Origin: Telluria mixta
Lineage (GTDB): Bacteria; Pseudomonadota; Gammaproteobacteria; Burkholderiales; Burkholderiaceae_D
Length of the DNA: 64,000 nucleotides
Direction: 5' to 3'
Assembly (NCBI RefSeq): GCF_029223865.1
Contig: NZ_CP119520.1
Coordinates: 6,138,001-6,202,000, forward strand
Shown here: one piece after another, positions 46,073 to 54,748 of the stretch
How the letters are laid out: each line of letters opens with the position of its first letter
How positions within the stretch are numbered: position 1 is the first letter of the stretch
The notes under the pieces: generated by a model
Seen by the model: only the letters and a program-made list of their open reading frames with translations
Databases searched by the model: none
Told to the model about the DNA's origin: nothing
Position numbers and translations under genes: made by a program

Positions 46073-46846
46073 ATGAGCCTGATCCGCATCGACCGCGTGA
46101 CCAAATCGTTCGGTCCCGAGCCCGTGCTGCGCGACGTGTCGCTGCACGTGGAGCGCGGCGACATCTTCGGCATCGTCGGCCAGAGCGGCGCCGGCAAGTC
46201 GACCCTGCTGCGCACCATCAACCTGCTGGAGACGCCGGACAGCGGGTCCGTCACCGTCGCCGGCCGCGATCTCACGCGCCTGTCGAAACGCGATCTGCGC
46301 GCCGCGCGCCAGAACATCGGCATGATCTTCCAGCACTACAACCTGCTGCAGAACCTGACCGTGTTCGACAACGTCGCCTTCGGGCTGCGCCTGCACGGCA
46401 TGCTGAATCCGCCCCGGCTGCGCCGGCGCGTGCTGGAATGCCTGGAACTGGTCGGCCTCTCGGCGCGGGCCGACGACTATCCGGCGCGCCTGTCCGGCGG
46501 CCAGAAGCAGCGGGTCGCGATCGCGCGGGCGCTCGCGAGCCAGCCCGAGGTCCTGCTGTGCGACGAGCCCACGTCCGCCCTCGACGCCGGGACGACGCGC
46601 GCCCTGCTCGACACCTTGCGCGCCGTGAACGCGGACCTGGGCGTCACGATCGTCATCGTCAGCCACGAACTGCCGGCGCTCGGCGCCCTCTGCAACCGCG
46701 TGACCGTGCTGGAAAACGGCGTCGTCGCCGAGACGTTCGCCCCCGCCGACACGACCGCCCCGCGCATCACGGCCCTCGGCCGCGAGCTCGCGTTCTACGG
46801 CACCGAAGCCGGCGCCCTGTTCCACCCCGGAGTCCTCCATGCTTGA
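46073..46846 (+). CDS. metN: Methionine-type ABC transporter ATP-binding protein, short form
   Basis: 257 residues. Walker A GQSGAGKST, signature LSGGQKQRVAIARALA, Walker B VLLCDEPTSALD and the switch His in IVSHEL are intact. ATG 46073 has GGAG 6 nt upstream; an in-frame GTG at 46058 overlaps the preceding stop. Typical MetN is about 340 residues because of a C-terminal NIL (ACT-like) domain for methionine feedback; that domain is absent here. It overlaps metI by 8 bp. Confidence 0.92.
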   Translation: MSLIRIDRVTKSFGPEPVLRDVSLHVERGDIFGIVGQSGAGKSTLLRTINLLETPDSGSVTVAGRDLTRLSKRDLRAARQNIGMIFQHYNLLQNLTVFDNVAFGLRLHGMLNPPRLRRRVLECLELVGLSARADDYPARLSGGQKQRVAIARALASQPEVLLCDEPTSALDAGTTRALLDTLRAVNADLGVTIVIVSHELPALGALCNRVTVLENGVVAETFAPADTTAPRITALGRELAFYGTEAGALFHPGVLHA

Positions 46847-47501
46847 ACCGCTCATCGACCTGCTCCCGGACCTGGCCGCCGCGCTGGGCCAGACGCTCAC
46901 CATGCTCGGCATCGGCGTGTCTGCGGCCGTGCTGTTCGGCGGCCCGCTCGGCATCCTGCTGTTCCTCGTCGGCGACGGCCAGTCGCTGCAGAACCGCCCG
47001 CTGGCGCTGCTGCTCGGGTGGACCGTGAACACGATCCGCTCGTTCCCGTTCATCATCCTGCTCGTCGCCCTCGTGCCGCTCACCCGGCTGGTCGTGGGCA
47101 GCTCGATCGGGCCGCTGGCCGCGTCGGTGCCGCTGTCGATCGCCGCCGTCCCGTACTTCGCGCGCCTCGTCGAACAGACGCTGCGCGACGTGCCGCGCGG
47201 GGTGATCGAGGCGGCGCAGGCGATGGGCGCGTCGGAACTGCAGATCGTCACGCGCGTGCTCCTCGTGGAAGCCCGGTCCGGCCTCGTGCTGGCGCTGACC
47301 GTCCTCGCCATCAGTTTCCTGTCCTATTCGGCGGTGGCCGGCGTCGTGGGCGGCGGGGGCATCGGGGACCTCGCCATCCGCTACGGCTACTACCGCTTCG
47401 AGACGGACATCATGGTGTTCACCGTCGCGGTCCTCGTCGCGCTCGTGCAGGTCATCCAGCTCACGGGCACCCGCGTCGCGCGGCGGCTGGACAAGCGCTG
47501 A
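46839..47501 (+). CDS. metI: Methionine-type ABC transporter permease
   Basis: 220 residues, five helices. The conserved WTVNTIRSFPFIILLVALVPLTR and the cytoplasmic coupling loop EAAQAMGASELQI are diagnostic for MetI. It forms the channel with MetN and MetQ. Its ATG lies inside the end of metN. Confidence 0.95.
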   Translation: MLEPLIDLLPDLAAALGQTLTMLGIGVSAAVLFGGPLGILLFLVGDGQSLQNRPLALLLGWTVNTIRSFPFIILLVALVPLTRLVVGSSIGPLAASVPLSIAAVPYFARLVEQTLRDVPRGVIEAAQAMGASELQIVTRVLLVEARSGLVLALTVLAISFLSYSAVAGVVGGGGIGDLAIRYGYYRFETDIMVFTVAVLVALVQVIQLTGTRVARRLDKR

Positions 47502-47525
47502 TTCATCGAACCGCAAGGACAACGC

Positions 47526-48320
47526 ATGCACTTCAAACGTCGCACCCTGCTGGTGCTCGCCGCCGCCCTGGCCGTCGCCGCCGGCGCCCACGCGAAGGAC
47601 CCGAAGGAGCTCGTGATCGGCACGAGCGCCGGCCCGTACGCGGACCAGGTCCGGCTCGGCATCAAGCCGCTGCTGGAACGCCAGGGCTACAAAGTCAGGA
47701 TCGTCGAGTTCAGCGACTACGTCCAGCCGAACTTCGCGCTGGCCGAAGGATCGCTGGACGCCAACGTGTTCCAGCACATCGTCTACCTCAACCGCTTCGC
47801 GGCCGAGCACAAACTGGCGCTGTCCGAACTGGTCACGGTGCCGACGGCGCCCATCGCCATCTACAGCCGCCGCCACAAGTCGCTCGACGAGGCGAAAGCC
47901 GGGACGACCGTCGCGCTGCCGAACGACCCGACCAACGAGGCGCGCGCCCTCGTCATGCTGGAGCAGATGGGCTGGATCCGGCTGCGCCCGCATACCGATC
48001 CCGTGAAAGCGTCGGAGAAAGACATCGCCGCCAATCCAAAGGGCGTGAAACTGCTGCCGCTGGAAGCCGCGCAACTGCCGCGTGCCCTGCAGGACGCCGA
48101 CTATGCGTTCATCAACGGGAACTATGCGCTCGCATCGGGCCTGACACTCACGGACGCGCTGCGCCGGGAGACTATCTCGCGCAACTACGTGAACCTGGTC
48201 GCCGTGCGCACGGCCGACCGGGACAAGCCGTTCGCGCGCGACATCGCGAATGCCTACCGCTCGCGCGACTTCCTCGCGTGGTCGGCCAAGCACCAGCCGG
48301 GCTACGCGAGGACGGATTGA
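47526..48320 (+). CDS. metQ: Methionine-type ABC transporter substrate-binding protein
   Basis: 264 residues of the NLPA/MetQ family. The leader MHFKRRTLLVLAAALAVAAGAHA ends without a lipobox Cys, so it is probably soluble in the periplasm. Diagnostic parts are VEFSDYVQPNFALAEGSLDANVFQH and VALPNDPTNEARAL. It captures methionine or a related sulfur compound. 24 bp follow metI. Confidence 0.93.
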   Translation: MHFKRRTLLVLAAALAVAAGAHAKDPKELVIGTSAGPYADQVRLGIKPLLERQGYKVRIVEFSDYVQPNFALAEGSLDANVFQHIVYLNRFAAEHKLALSELVTVPTAPIAIYSRRHKSLDEAKAGTTVALPNDPTNEARALVMLEQMGWIRLRPHTDPVKASEKDIAANPKGVKLLPLEAAQLPRALQDADYAFINGNYALASGLTLTDALRRETISRNYVNLVAVRTADRDKPFARDIANAYRSRDFLAWSAKHQPGYARTD

Positions 48321-48439
48321 CCCCGCAATTCACGATAAATGGAAAATTCTTCATAGAAATTTGATTGCCGGCCACGTTTTTTGCTACATTGGCGGTTTTA
48401 CCTTTACGGGATGGCCGCCATCCCCGCAGCCGGCCGCGA

Positions 48440-50308
48440 ATGCGCGAATCCACTCTGTTCAAGCACCTGACCTCCAGTTCGATCGTCACCGCCTGCTGCG
48501 TTCTCGGTCTGCTGTATTTCGGGCGCGACGTCCTCGAACCGCTCGCGCTGGCGGTCATCCTCAGCCTCGTCATCGCCCCGCTGATCCGCACCCTGCGGCG
48601 CATCGGCCTGGGCCAGATGCCCGCGACGATGCTGTCCGTGCTGATGGTGGGCACGTGCGTCGTCGGCCTCGGCATCGTCCTCGCGTTCCAGCTCGTCGCC
48701 GTCACGGGCGACCTGCCGAAATACCGCGCCGCGATCCGCACCAAGGTCGCGGCGGTGCGCGAACTGGCGGAGCGGCCGTTCGCCCGCATCGAGGCCGAGA
48801 TCAGCGCCGTGCAGCCGCAGGCGCAGCAGAGCGGCACCGTCAGCAGCCGGCGCGGCATGAATACGGTGACCGTCAGCCCCACGCAGCCGCTGCCGGTGGA
48901 GATCCGCCAGCCGCGCCTGACGACGCGCGACTCGCTCACGCGCCTGTTCGCGATGGCCTTCGGTCCGCTGGGCGAGGCCGGCCTCGTGCTCGTGCTGCTC
49001 GTCTTCATCTCGCTCGAACACGAATCGCTGCGCGACCGCCTGATCCGGCTCGCCGGCCAGACGGAGATCAACCGCACGATCCGTACCCTCGGTGACGCGG
49101 CCCAGGGCGTGTCGCGCTTCTTCCTGTCGCAATTCACCGTCAACGTGACCTTCGGCACCCTGATCGGCGTTCTGCTGTGGCTCGCCGGCGTGCCGCACGC
49201 GGGCCTGTGGGGCGCGCTGTCTGGCTTGTTGCGCTTCGTGCCTTACATCGGCGTGATGGCGGCGGGCGCGGTGATCGCCGTGTTCGTCGCCGCCATCGAT
49301 CCGGGCTGGCAGCTGGCCCTGTCCTGCATCGCCCTGTTCGTGGCGCTGGAACTGTTCGTCGCGAACGTCGTCGAACCGAAGGTCTACGGCCACAGCTCGG
49401 GCCTCTCTCCGCTCGCCGTGATCGTCTCGGCCGTGTTCTGGGGCGCGATGTGGGGGCCGGTGGGCCTGCTGCTGTCGACCCCGTTGACGCTGTGCTTCGT
49501 CGTGGCCGGCCGCCACGTGCGCGGGCTGGAACCGGTGACGATCCTGCTCGGCGACGCCCCCAACGTCTCGGGTGCCCAACGTTTATATCAGCGCCTGCTC
49601 ACGGCCGACAGCGACACGATCGTGCGCGACGCCCACGCCTACCTGCGTCGCGCCAGCTTCGCGCGCTATTGCGACAAGGTGCTGCTGCCTGGCCTGGCCC
49701 TGGCCGGCGCCGACATGCGCGCGGGCCGTATCGACGCGGGCCAGATGGAAACCATGCGCGCCGCCATGGGCCGCGTGGCGGCGACGCTGAACCCGGAAGG
49801 CCGCGCGCCCGCACGCACGCGGCGACGGCGCGACGTCTCGCTGCTCGACGCCAACCTGGGCGCCTACCTGCGCCAGATGCGCGAAACCCGCCAGGGCCGC
49901 TGGCAGGGGTCGCTGGACGTGCCCGCGCACTCCGTCGTGCTGTGCGCGGCGCTGGCGGCGGAACGGGATGAATTGCTCGCCGAGCTGCTCGTTTCTGCCC
50001 TGCGCGACGCCGATATCGATGCGCGCAGCACCCTGCTGGGCGCGGCTGACCGGCCTGGTCCGGAAAAGGCGGAGCTGATCTCCACCGTGATCGTGCCCTA
50101 TCCCGTGGAAGACCGGCTGGGCGACTGGCTGAATGCCGTCACGGAGCTGCGTACCCACCTGCCGGACGCGCTGCTGGCGACGGTGAGATTGCCGTTCGAC
50201 CAGTCGACCGTGCCCCAGCCGACGGTCGAGGAACATGTCGACATCGTGCTGCGCTCGTTCGAGGAAGCGCTGGCGTTCGTGGCGCCGGAGCGGGCGCCGC
50301 GGACCTGA
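48440..50308 (+). CDS. AI-2E family transporter with large soluble C-terminal tail
   Basis: 622 residues. The start at ATG 48440 (MRESTLFKHLTSSSIV) is chosen over a TTG at 48365. The first roughly 370 residues are the membrane domain (GRDVLEPLALAVILSLVIAPL, then FLSQFTVNVTFGTLIGV, then FVANVVEPKVYGHSSGLSP, then GAMWGPVGLLLSTPLT). The remaining roughly 250 residues are soluble and have no motif I recognise; AI-2E proteins are usually about 350-380 residues. A linker rich in Arg (PARTRRRRDVS) precedes the last part. Substrate is not known. Confidence 0.85.
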   Translation: MRESTLFKHLTSSSIVTACCVLGLLYFGRDVLEPLALAVILSLVIAPLIRTLRRIGLGQMPATMLSVLMVGTCVVGLGIVLAFQLVAVTGDLPKYRAAIRTKVAAVRELAERPFARIEAEISAVQPQAQQSGTVSSRRGMNTVTVSPTQPLPVEIRQPRLTTRDSLTRLFAMAFGPLGEAGLVLVLLVFISLEHESLRDRLIRLAGQTEINRTIRTLGDAAQGVSRFFLSQFTVNVTFGTLIGVLLWLAGVPHAGLWGALSGLLRFVPYIGVMAAGAVIAVFVAAIDPGWQLALSCIALFVALELFVANVVEPKVYGHSSGLSPLAVIVSAVFWGAMWGPVGLLLSTPLTLCFVVAGRHVRGLEPVTILLGDAPNVSGAQRLYQRLLTADSDTIVRDAHAYLRRASFARYCDKVLLPGLALAGADMRAGRIDAGQMETMRAAMGRVAATLNPEGRAPARTRRRRDVSLLDANLGAYLRQMRETRQGRWQGSLDVPAHSVVLCAALAAERDELLAELLVSALRDADIDARSTLLGAADRPGPEKAELISTVIVPYPVEDRLGDWLNAVTELRTHLPDALLATVRLPFDQSTVPQPTVEEHVDIVLRSFEEALAFVAPERAPRT

Positions 50309-50373
50309 GTTGCATTCACGTCACGTCTTATCTCGCTGGTCACGATTTTCCCGCCCCAGAGTTGCTTTATCGC

Positions 50374-50379
50374 TATAAT
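50374..50379 (+). promoter_or_regulatory. TATAAT -10 element before the kinase gene
   Basis: A perfect TATAAT sits 27 bp before the kinase ATG. A matching -35 is not evident at 16-18 bp, so activator dependence is possible. The ribosome site before ATG 50407 is weak (ACGG). Confidence 0.4.
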
Positions 50380-50406
50380 GTTGCCGTACATCATATATTT
50401 ACGGTC

Positions 50407-52614
50407 ATGGCGGCAACCACTCTTCCTGAAGCGAGCAGGACATCCGACCAGCCGCCGCGGCGCGGGCAGTCCGGGCATTACGAACTGCGCGCCCGCCTCG
50501 GCGAAGGCGGTTTCGGCGAGGTCCACGAAGCCTGGGACACGCGCCTGCACCGCAGCGTCGCGATCAAGGCCATCCGCCATGGCGGCACGACGGGCACGGA
50601 CCTGGTACGCGAAGCGCGCCTGGCCGCGTCGCTGCGTCATCCCGCGTTCGTCAAGGTGCACGCTGTCGAAGAGGATGGCGCCGGCCAGTTCATCGTCATG
50701 GAACTGGTGCATGGCCGTACGTTAAAACAGATCCTGCAGGAGGAGTCGGCCGAACTGCGGGTCGCGCTGCCGATCTCGCTCGACTGGATCAGCCAGGTGG
50801 CGGACGCGATGCGCGACGCCCACGCGTCGGGCCTCGTTCACGGCGATATCAAGCCGTCGAACCTGATGGTGGAACCCGACGGGCGCATGCGCATCCTCGA
50901 CTTCGGCCTCGCGCTGCGCCAGGACGCGCTCGCCACCGAGACCGTCTCGCTGGGCGAGGTCGCGGCCAACGGCCAGACCGATCCGCAAGGCACGATCGCC
51001 TACATGGCCCCCGAACGGCTGCAGGGCGCGACGCCCGACCCGCGCGCGGACGTGTACGCGCTGGGCGTCATTTTGTACGAACTCGTGTGCGGCAAGCGGC
51101 CGTTCGCCACGCTGCATGGGCTGGCGCTGGCCGCGGCCCTGGTCCAGACGTCGTCGGACGGGTGGGATTATCCGGACCGCCTGGACACACCGCTCATTGC
51201 GCTGATCCGGGCGATGACGGCGCGGCAGCCCGAACAGCGCGTGGACAGCATGGCCGAGGTGGCCAGGCGGATTGCGGAACTGACCGGCAAGACGGACGCC
51301 GGCGCGCCGCGCGCGCCCGTCGCCGCTTCCGCACCTGCCGCGCCGCGCCGGGCCGTGCGCATCGGTGCCGCAGCCGCACTCGGCATCGCGCTCGTCGGCG
51401 GGCTGTGGTGGCAGATGGCACCGCGGATGGACGCGCTCACCCGGGCCTTCGCACCCTATTCCGAAGCGATCGAGATGGAGCAGGGTCTGGCTGCACTCAA
51501 GCAGGTCGATGTGCCGGACAATCTCGACAAGGCCGAAGCGCGCTTCGACCGTATCCTGAAACACAACCCGGACAGCGCCGCTGCGGTAGCCGGAAAGTCG
51601 ATCATCAGTACACTCCGCTACATCAGCGACCGCACGGACGAAACATGGCTGCGCAGGGGCGATGCGGGCGCGCAGCAGGCAATGAAACTGAACGATCAGC
51701 TGGCGCTGAGTCATATCGCCCAGGGCTGGGTGCGCGATACGCAGGGCCGGCGCGAAGACGCGCTCGCGGCTTACGAACGTGCCCTGCGCCTCGATCCCTC
51801 CAACTTCTTCGCCTGGTGGGGCAAGACCGAGGCCCTGCGCCACGCACGACGCTATGCCGAAGCGCAGGCAGCCATCGCCGAGGCGGCGCGCCGCTTTCCC
51901 CGCGAACGTGTTTTCTCGGATGCACTTGGTACGGTGTACTACGAGCAATCCGACCTGAAGGCGGCCGAACAGGCTTTTCGCCACAGCATTGTGCTGCAAC
52001 CGGACGCGGTACGATCCTACGCCAACCTGAGCGCCGTCCTGATGCGCCAGAACCGCGCCGACGAGGCGTTACGCGTACTGCAACAGGGCTTGGAGGTGCG
52101 TCCGAGCGCGACCCTGTACACCAACCTCGGCAACATCCTCTTCCTGCGCGGCGAGTATGTGGGCGCGGCCGACGCGTTCGAAAACGCCGTCTCGCCTACC
52201 CGCGGCGCACCCGGCTCCTACCAGAACTGGGCGAACCTGGCCGATACGCTGTTGTGGATCCCCGGTCGCGGCGACGAGGCCCGGCAGGCATACGAAAAGG
52301 CGCGTCGCCTGCTTGCCGACCGGCTCGAGCGTTCTCCCAACGACGTCGTGCTCGTCTCGCGCATGGGATTGTACGCCGTCCGGTCAGGCCACAAGGATGA
52401 GGCGCCGGCATTGTTGACGCGCGCCCTGGCGCTGGCACCGGCGTCGGCCGACGTCCAGTTCCGCGCCGGTCTCGCCTATGAACTGCTCGGCGACCGCAAG
52501 CGCGCCCTCGCGGCGATCGCGGCGGCGCTGCGCCTGGGCTATCCGGTCAAGTACGTGGAAGCCGAACCCGACCTGGTCGCGCTGCGCCGCGATCCCGATT
52601 ATCACGCCGATTGA
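50407..52614 (+). CDS. Transmembrane Ser/Thr protein kinase with C-terminal TPRs
   Basis: 735 residues. Kinase domain at about 25-295: LGEGGFGEV (31-39), AIKAI (Lys54), HGDIKPSN (145-152), DFG (165-167), APE (201-203). The catalytic loop is HGD, so it lacks the Arg of HRD kinases and probably does not need activation-loop phosphorylation in the usual way. A single transmembrane helix lies at about 317-337. The rest (360-735) is a series of TPRs, so the TPRs face the periplasm if the kinase is cytoplasmic. It is followed by an unknown gene and, convergently, by an FHA-containing activator. Confidence 0.92.
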   Translation: MAATTLPEASRTSDQPPRRGQSGHYELRARLGEGGFGEVHEAWDTRLHRSVAIKAIRHGGTTGTDLVREARLAASLRHPAFVKVHAVEEDGAGQFIVMELVHGRTLKQILQEESAELRVALPISLDWISQVADAMRDAHASGLVHGDIKPSNLMVEPDGRMRILDFGLALRQDALATETVSLGEVAANGQTDPQGTIAYMAPERLQGATPDPRADVYALGVILYELVCGKRPFATLHGLALAAALVQTSSDGWDYPDRLDTPLIALIRAMTARQPEQRVDSMAEVARRIAELTGKTDAGAPRAPVAASAPAAPRRAVRIGAAAALGIALVGGLWWQMAPRMDALTRAFAPYSEAIEMEQGLAALKQVDVPDNLDKAEARFDRILKHNPDSAAAVAGKSIISTLRYISDRTDETWLRRGDAGAQQAMKLNDQLALSHIAQGWVRDTQGRREDALAAYERALRLDPSNFFAWWGKTEALRHARRYAEAQAAIAEAARRFPRERVFSDALGTVYYEQSDLKAAEQAFRHSIVLQPDAVRSYANLSAVLMRQNRADEALRVLQQGLEVRPSATLYTNLGNILFLRGEYVGAADAFENAVSPTRGAPGSYQNWANLADTLLWIPGRGDEARQAYEKARRLLADRLERSPNDVVLVSRMGLYAVRSGHKDEAPALLTRALALAPASADVQFRAGLAYELLGDRKRALAAIAAALRLGYPVKYVEAEPDLVALRRDPDYHAD

Positions 52615-52656
52615 TTCGACTCACCCACCGATCGCTGTTCAACTGAAAGGAAGATC

Positions 52657-53046
52657 ATGCCGCAACCAACTCACCAAGTACTCGTCACCTACGTCAAGGA
52701 CCAGACCCTGGCCACATGGAGTCTGGACGGTGTTCCCCAGAAAGACGGCGACCAGTTCACGGTCCTGCCAGGCGACAAGGTCGCGTTCCAGTTCGAAGGT
52801 CCCGACGACATCGCGGAGTGTGTGTTGATCAGTGGTCAGATGAACGGTCGTGCCCACGGCAGTTCCCCGTTCAGCGAAGGCAACCGTGTCAACCTCAAGG
52901 TGCACTCGACCCTCAACGTCGGTCAGCAATCGGGCCTGTGGGGTTTCACGATCTCGTTCTCCACCCGCAATAGCGACGGGACCAGTTCGTTCTATTATCT
53001 GCCGGATCCGGAAATGGATGTCGGCACCGTCCCGACGGACGACTGA
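52657..53046 (+). CDS. 129-residue protein of unknown family, kinase-linked
   Basis: I do not recognise this protein. It is predicted all-beta, with no leader and no Cys pair pattern (one Cys only). The repeated features are LATWSLDGVPQKDGDQF, VLPGDKVAFQFEGPDD, GQMNGRAHGSSPFSEG, and a tail SFYYLPDPEMDVG. The layout PGDKVAFQFEGP resembles cupredoxin or immunoglobulin-like beta-sandwiches, but the copper ligands are absent. AAAGGAAG lies before the ATG and 42 bp separate it from the kinase stop, so they are probably co-transcribed. Acidic C-terminus. Confidence 0.75.
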   Translation: MPQPTHQVLVTYVKDQTLATWSLDGVPQKDGDQFTVLPGDKVAFQFEGPDDIAECVLISGQMNGRAHGSSPFSEGNRVNLKVHSTLNVGQQSGLWGFTISFSTRNSDGTSSFYYLPDPEMDVGTVPTDD

Positions 53047-53055
53047 TCCGCTGGT

Positions 53056-54579
53056 CTACGTCGGCGCCACGCGCTCCAGCGCCAGGCGCCGCACCTCCCG
53101 CCGCAACGACTCCGTCGGCGTCTTGAGCAGTACCGCGCAGCGCCCGACGTCGCCGGCACACGCGGCCAGCGCCCGTTCGATCTCGTCGGCGGGAATCCGC
53201 TCCGCCCAGCGGATCTCGCGGTGGGCATCGAGCAGCTTGTACATCGTCGGCCGCGAGATGCCGAGATCGCGCGCCGCGGCCTGGATGTTCCACTCGTTGC
53301 CGGCCATCGCCTGCAGCACCTCGGCATCCGTGATGTCGGACGGCTTGCGGCGCGGCGTGTCCGGTGCCGGCGCGGGCGGTGCTTCCGCGGCCGGTACGAG
53401 GCGCGCCGCGCTGCCGGCCGGGGCCGGCGTCAGGCGCACCAGTTGTTCGAGCTGCGGCGTGCCGCCGTGCTGCACGAGCAGCGCGGCACGGCGCAGCGTG
53501 TGGCCCAGCTGGCGGATATTGCCGGGCCAGTCGTAGCACGCGATTTCGACCACCAGCTCCAGCGGCAGCACGGGCTGCGCGCCATGCGCCTGCAGCAGGT
53601 GCACGATCAGCACGCCGATGTCTTCGCGCCGCGCGCGCAGCGGCGGCAGCTGGAGCGCGAACCCTTCCAGGCGGCGCAGCAGGGCCTGGTTGAACGCGGC
53701 CGTGTCGAGGTCCTGGTCCGTGGCCGCGATCAGGCGTGCCGTCGTCTTGCGGTCCTGGCTCGCGCCCAATGGCCGGTAGTCGCCGCCTTCCAGCACGCGC
53801 AGCAGCATCGGCTGCACGCTGGCCGGCGCATTGCCGATCTCGTCGAGGAACAGGGTCCCGCCGTCCGCTTCCGCGAACAGCCCCTTGCGCTCCTGCGCCC
53901 CCGTGTACGCGCCGCGCGCCGCGCCGAACAGCTCGGCGGCCGCCAGCGATTCGTTCAGTGCCGCCATGTTGACGGCGACCAGCCGCGTCTGGGCACGCTG
54001 GCCCAGCGCGTGGATCGCGCGCGCCGCGATTTCCTTGCCGGTCCCCGTTTCGCCCAGCAGCAGGACGGGGATGTCCGTCGGGGCCACCATGCGGATCTGG
54101 TCGCGCAGCGCGATCGCCGCCGCGCCCACGCCCACGAGCCCCGGCACCGGGTTGTGCTTGGGCAGGCATTCCATCCAGTGCAGGCACAGGACGACGGCGC
54201 GGCCCAGGGTCAGCACCTGGCCGCGCGCGACGTCGGCCGCATCGAACCGGATCGGCCCCGTCGCGGCCCGGCCGTTCAGCTCGACCGGCATGCGGGTCGC
54301 CGGGAAGTGCACGACGACGCCTTCTCCGCCGGTCTCTTTCACGATCCGCACGGGATCGCGCGAGATCGTGCCGTGGCCCAGCGGCAGGCCCGCCTGGCCA
54401 GGACGATAGAACAGGGGCGCATAGCGGTTCACTTCCAGCGTGCCGGGATCGCCGACGAATTGTTCGCCGATGCGCGCCGGATCGGGATGCCAGAGGATCG
54501 TCAGCGCCAGCAGCGGCCGTCCGGGCATGCCCTGCGCGGACAGCTGCAAAGTCTGGGTGTATTCGGTGGAGTCGAGCAT
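53056..54579 (-). CDS. FHA-domain sigma-54-dependent activator
   Basis: 507 residues. An N-terminal FHA-like domain (about 20-135: LGHGTISRDPVRI, VELNGRAATGPIRF, LTLGRAVVL) precedes an AAA+ core: Walker A GETGTGKE (176-183), the sigma-54 contact loop GAYTGA (223-228), Walker B GGTLFLDEIG (240-249) and YDWPGNIRQL. A Fis-type HTH (NIQAAARDLGISRPTMYKLL) follows, then about 50 extra residues. Ends 10 bp from the convergent 129-residue gene. FHA domains read phosphothreonine, so the neighbouring kinase is a natural input. Confidence 0.92.
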   Translation of the reverse strand: MLDSTEYTQTLQLSAQGMPGRPLLALTILWHPDPARIGEQFVGDPGTLEVNRYAPLFYRPGQAGLPLGHGTISRDPVRIVKETGGEGVVVHFPATRMPVELNGRAATGPIRFDAADVARGQVLTLGRAVVLCLHWMECLPKHNPVPGLVGVGAAAIALRDQIRMVAPTDIPVLLLGETGTGKEIAARAIHALGQRAQTRLVAVNMAALNESLAAAELFGAARGAYTGAQERKGLFAEADGGTLFLDEIGNAPASVQPMLLRVLEGGDYRPLGASQDRKTTARLIAATDQDLDTAAFNQALLRRLEGFALQLPPLRARREDIGVLIVHLLQAHGAQPVLPLELVVEIACYDWPGNIRQLGHTLRRAALLVQHGGTPQLEQLVRLTPAPAGSAARLVPAAEAPPAPAPDTPRRKPSDITDAEVLQAMAGNEWNIQAAARDLGISRPTMYKLLDAHREIRWAERIPADEIERALAACAGDVGRCAVLLKTPTESLRREVRRLALERVAPT

Positions 54580-54602
54580 GCGCGGAACGTCTACGTTGTC
54601 GC

Positions 54603-54614
54603 TTTACATGTAAA
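54603..54614. promoter_or_regulatory. Palindrome upstream of the activator gene
   Basis: The perfect 12-mer TTTACATGTAAA lies 24 bp before the activator ATG (minus strand) and about 70 bp upstream of the sigma-54 promoter (plus strand). It could be an enhancer or operator site; the owner is unknown. Confidence 0.4.
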
Positions 54615-54685
54615 AAACATGGCAATTTTACACGCAGAAACTCTCGCCGGGCCGGAATCGGGCGCGTTTGCCCAGGATTTCGTCA

Positions 54686-54701
54686 TGGCACGGCGTTTGC
54701 A
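54686..54701 (+). promoter_or_regulatory. Sigma-54 (-24/-12) promoter
   Basis: TGGCACGGCGTTTGCA matches the RpoN consensus TGGCACG-N4-TTGCW closely, with GG and GC exactly 10 bp apart. It points at the HTH-AAA gene 48 bp downstream and lies divergent from an activator gene that would be needed to open it. Confidence 0.88.
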
Positions 54702-54748
54702 ATAGGAGTATCGCCGCCATCGGGGCGGTGCCTTTTCCCGGACGTGCC

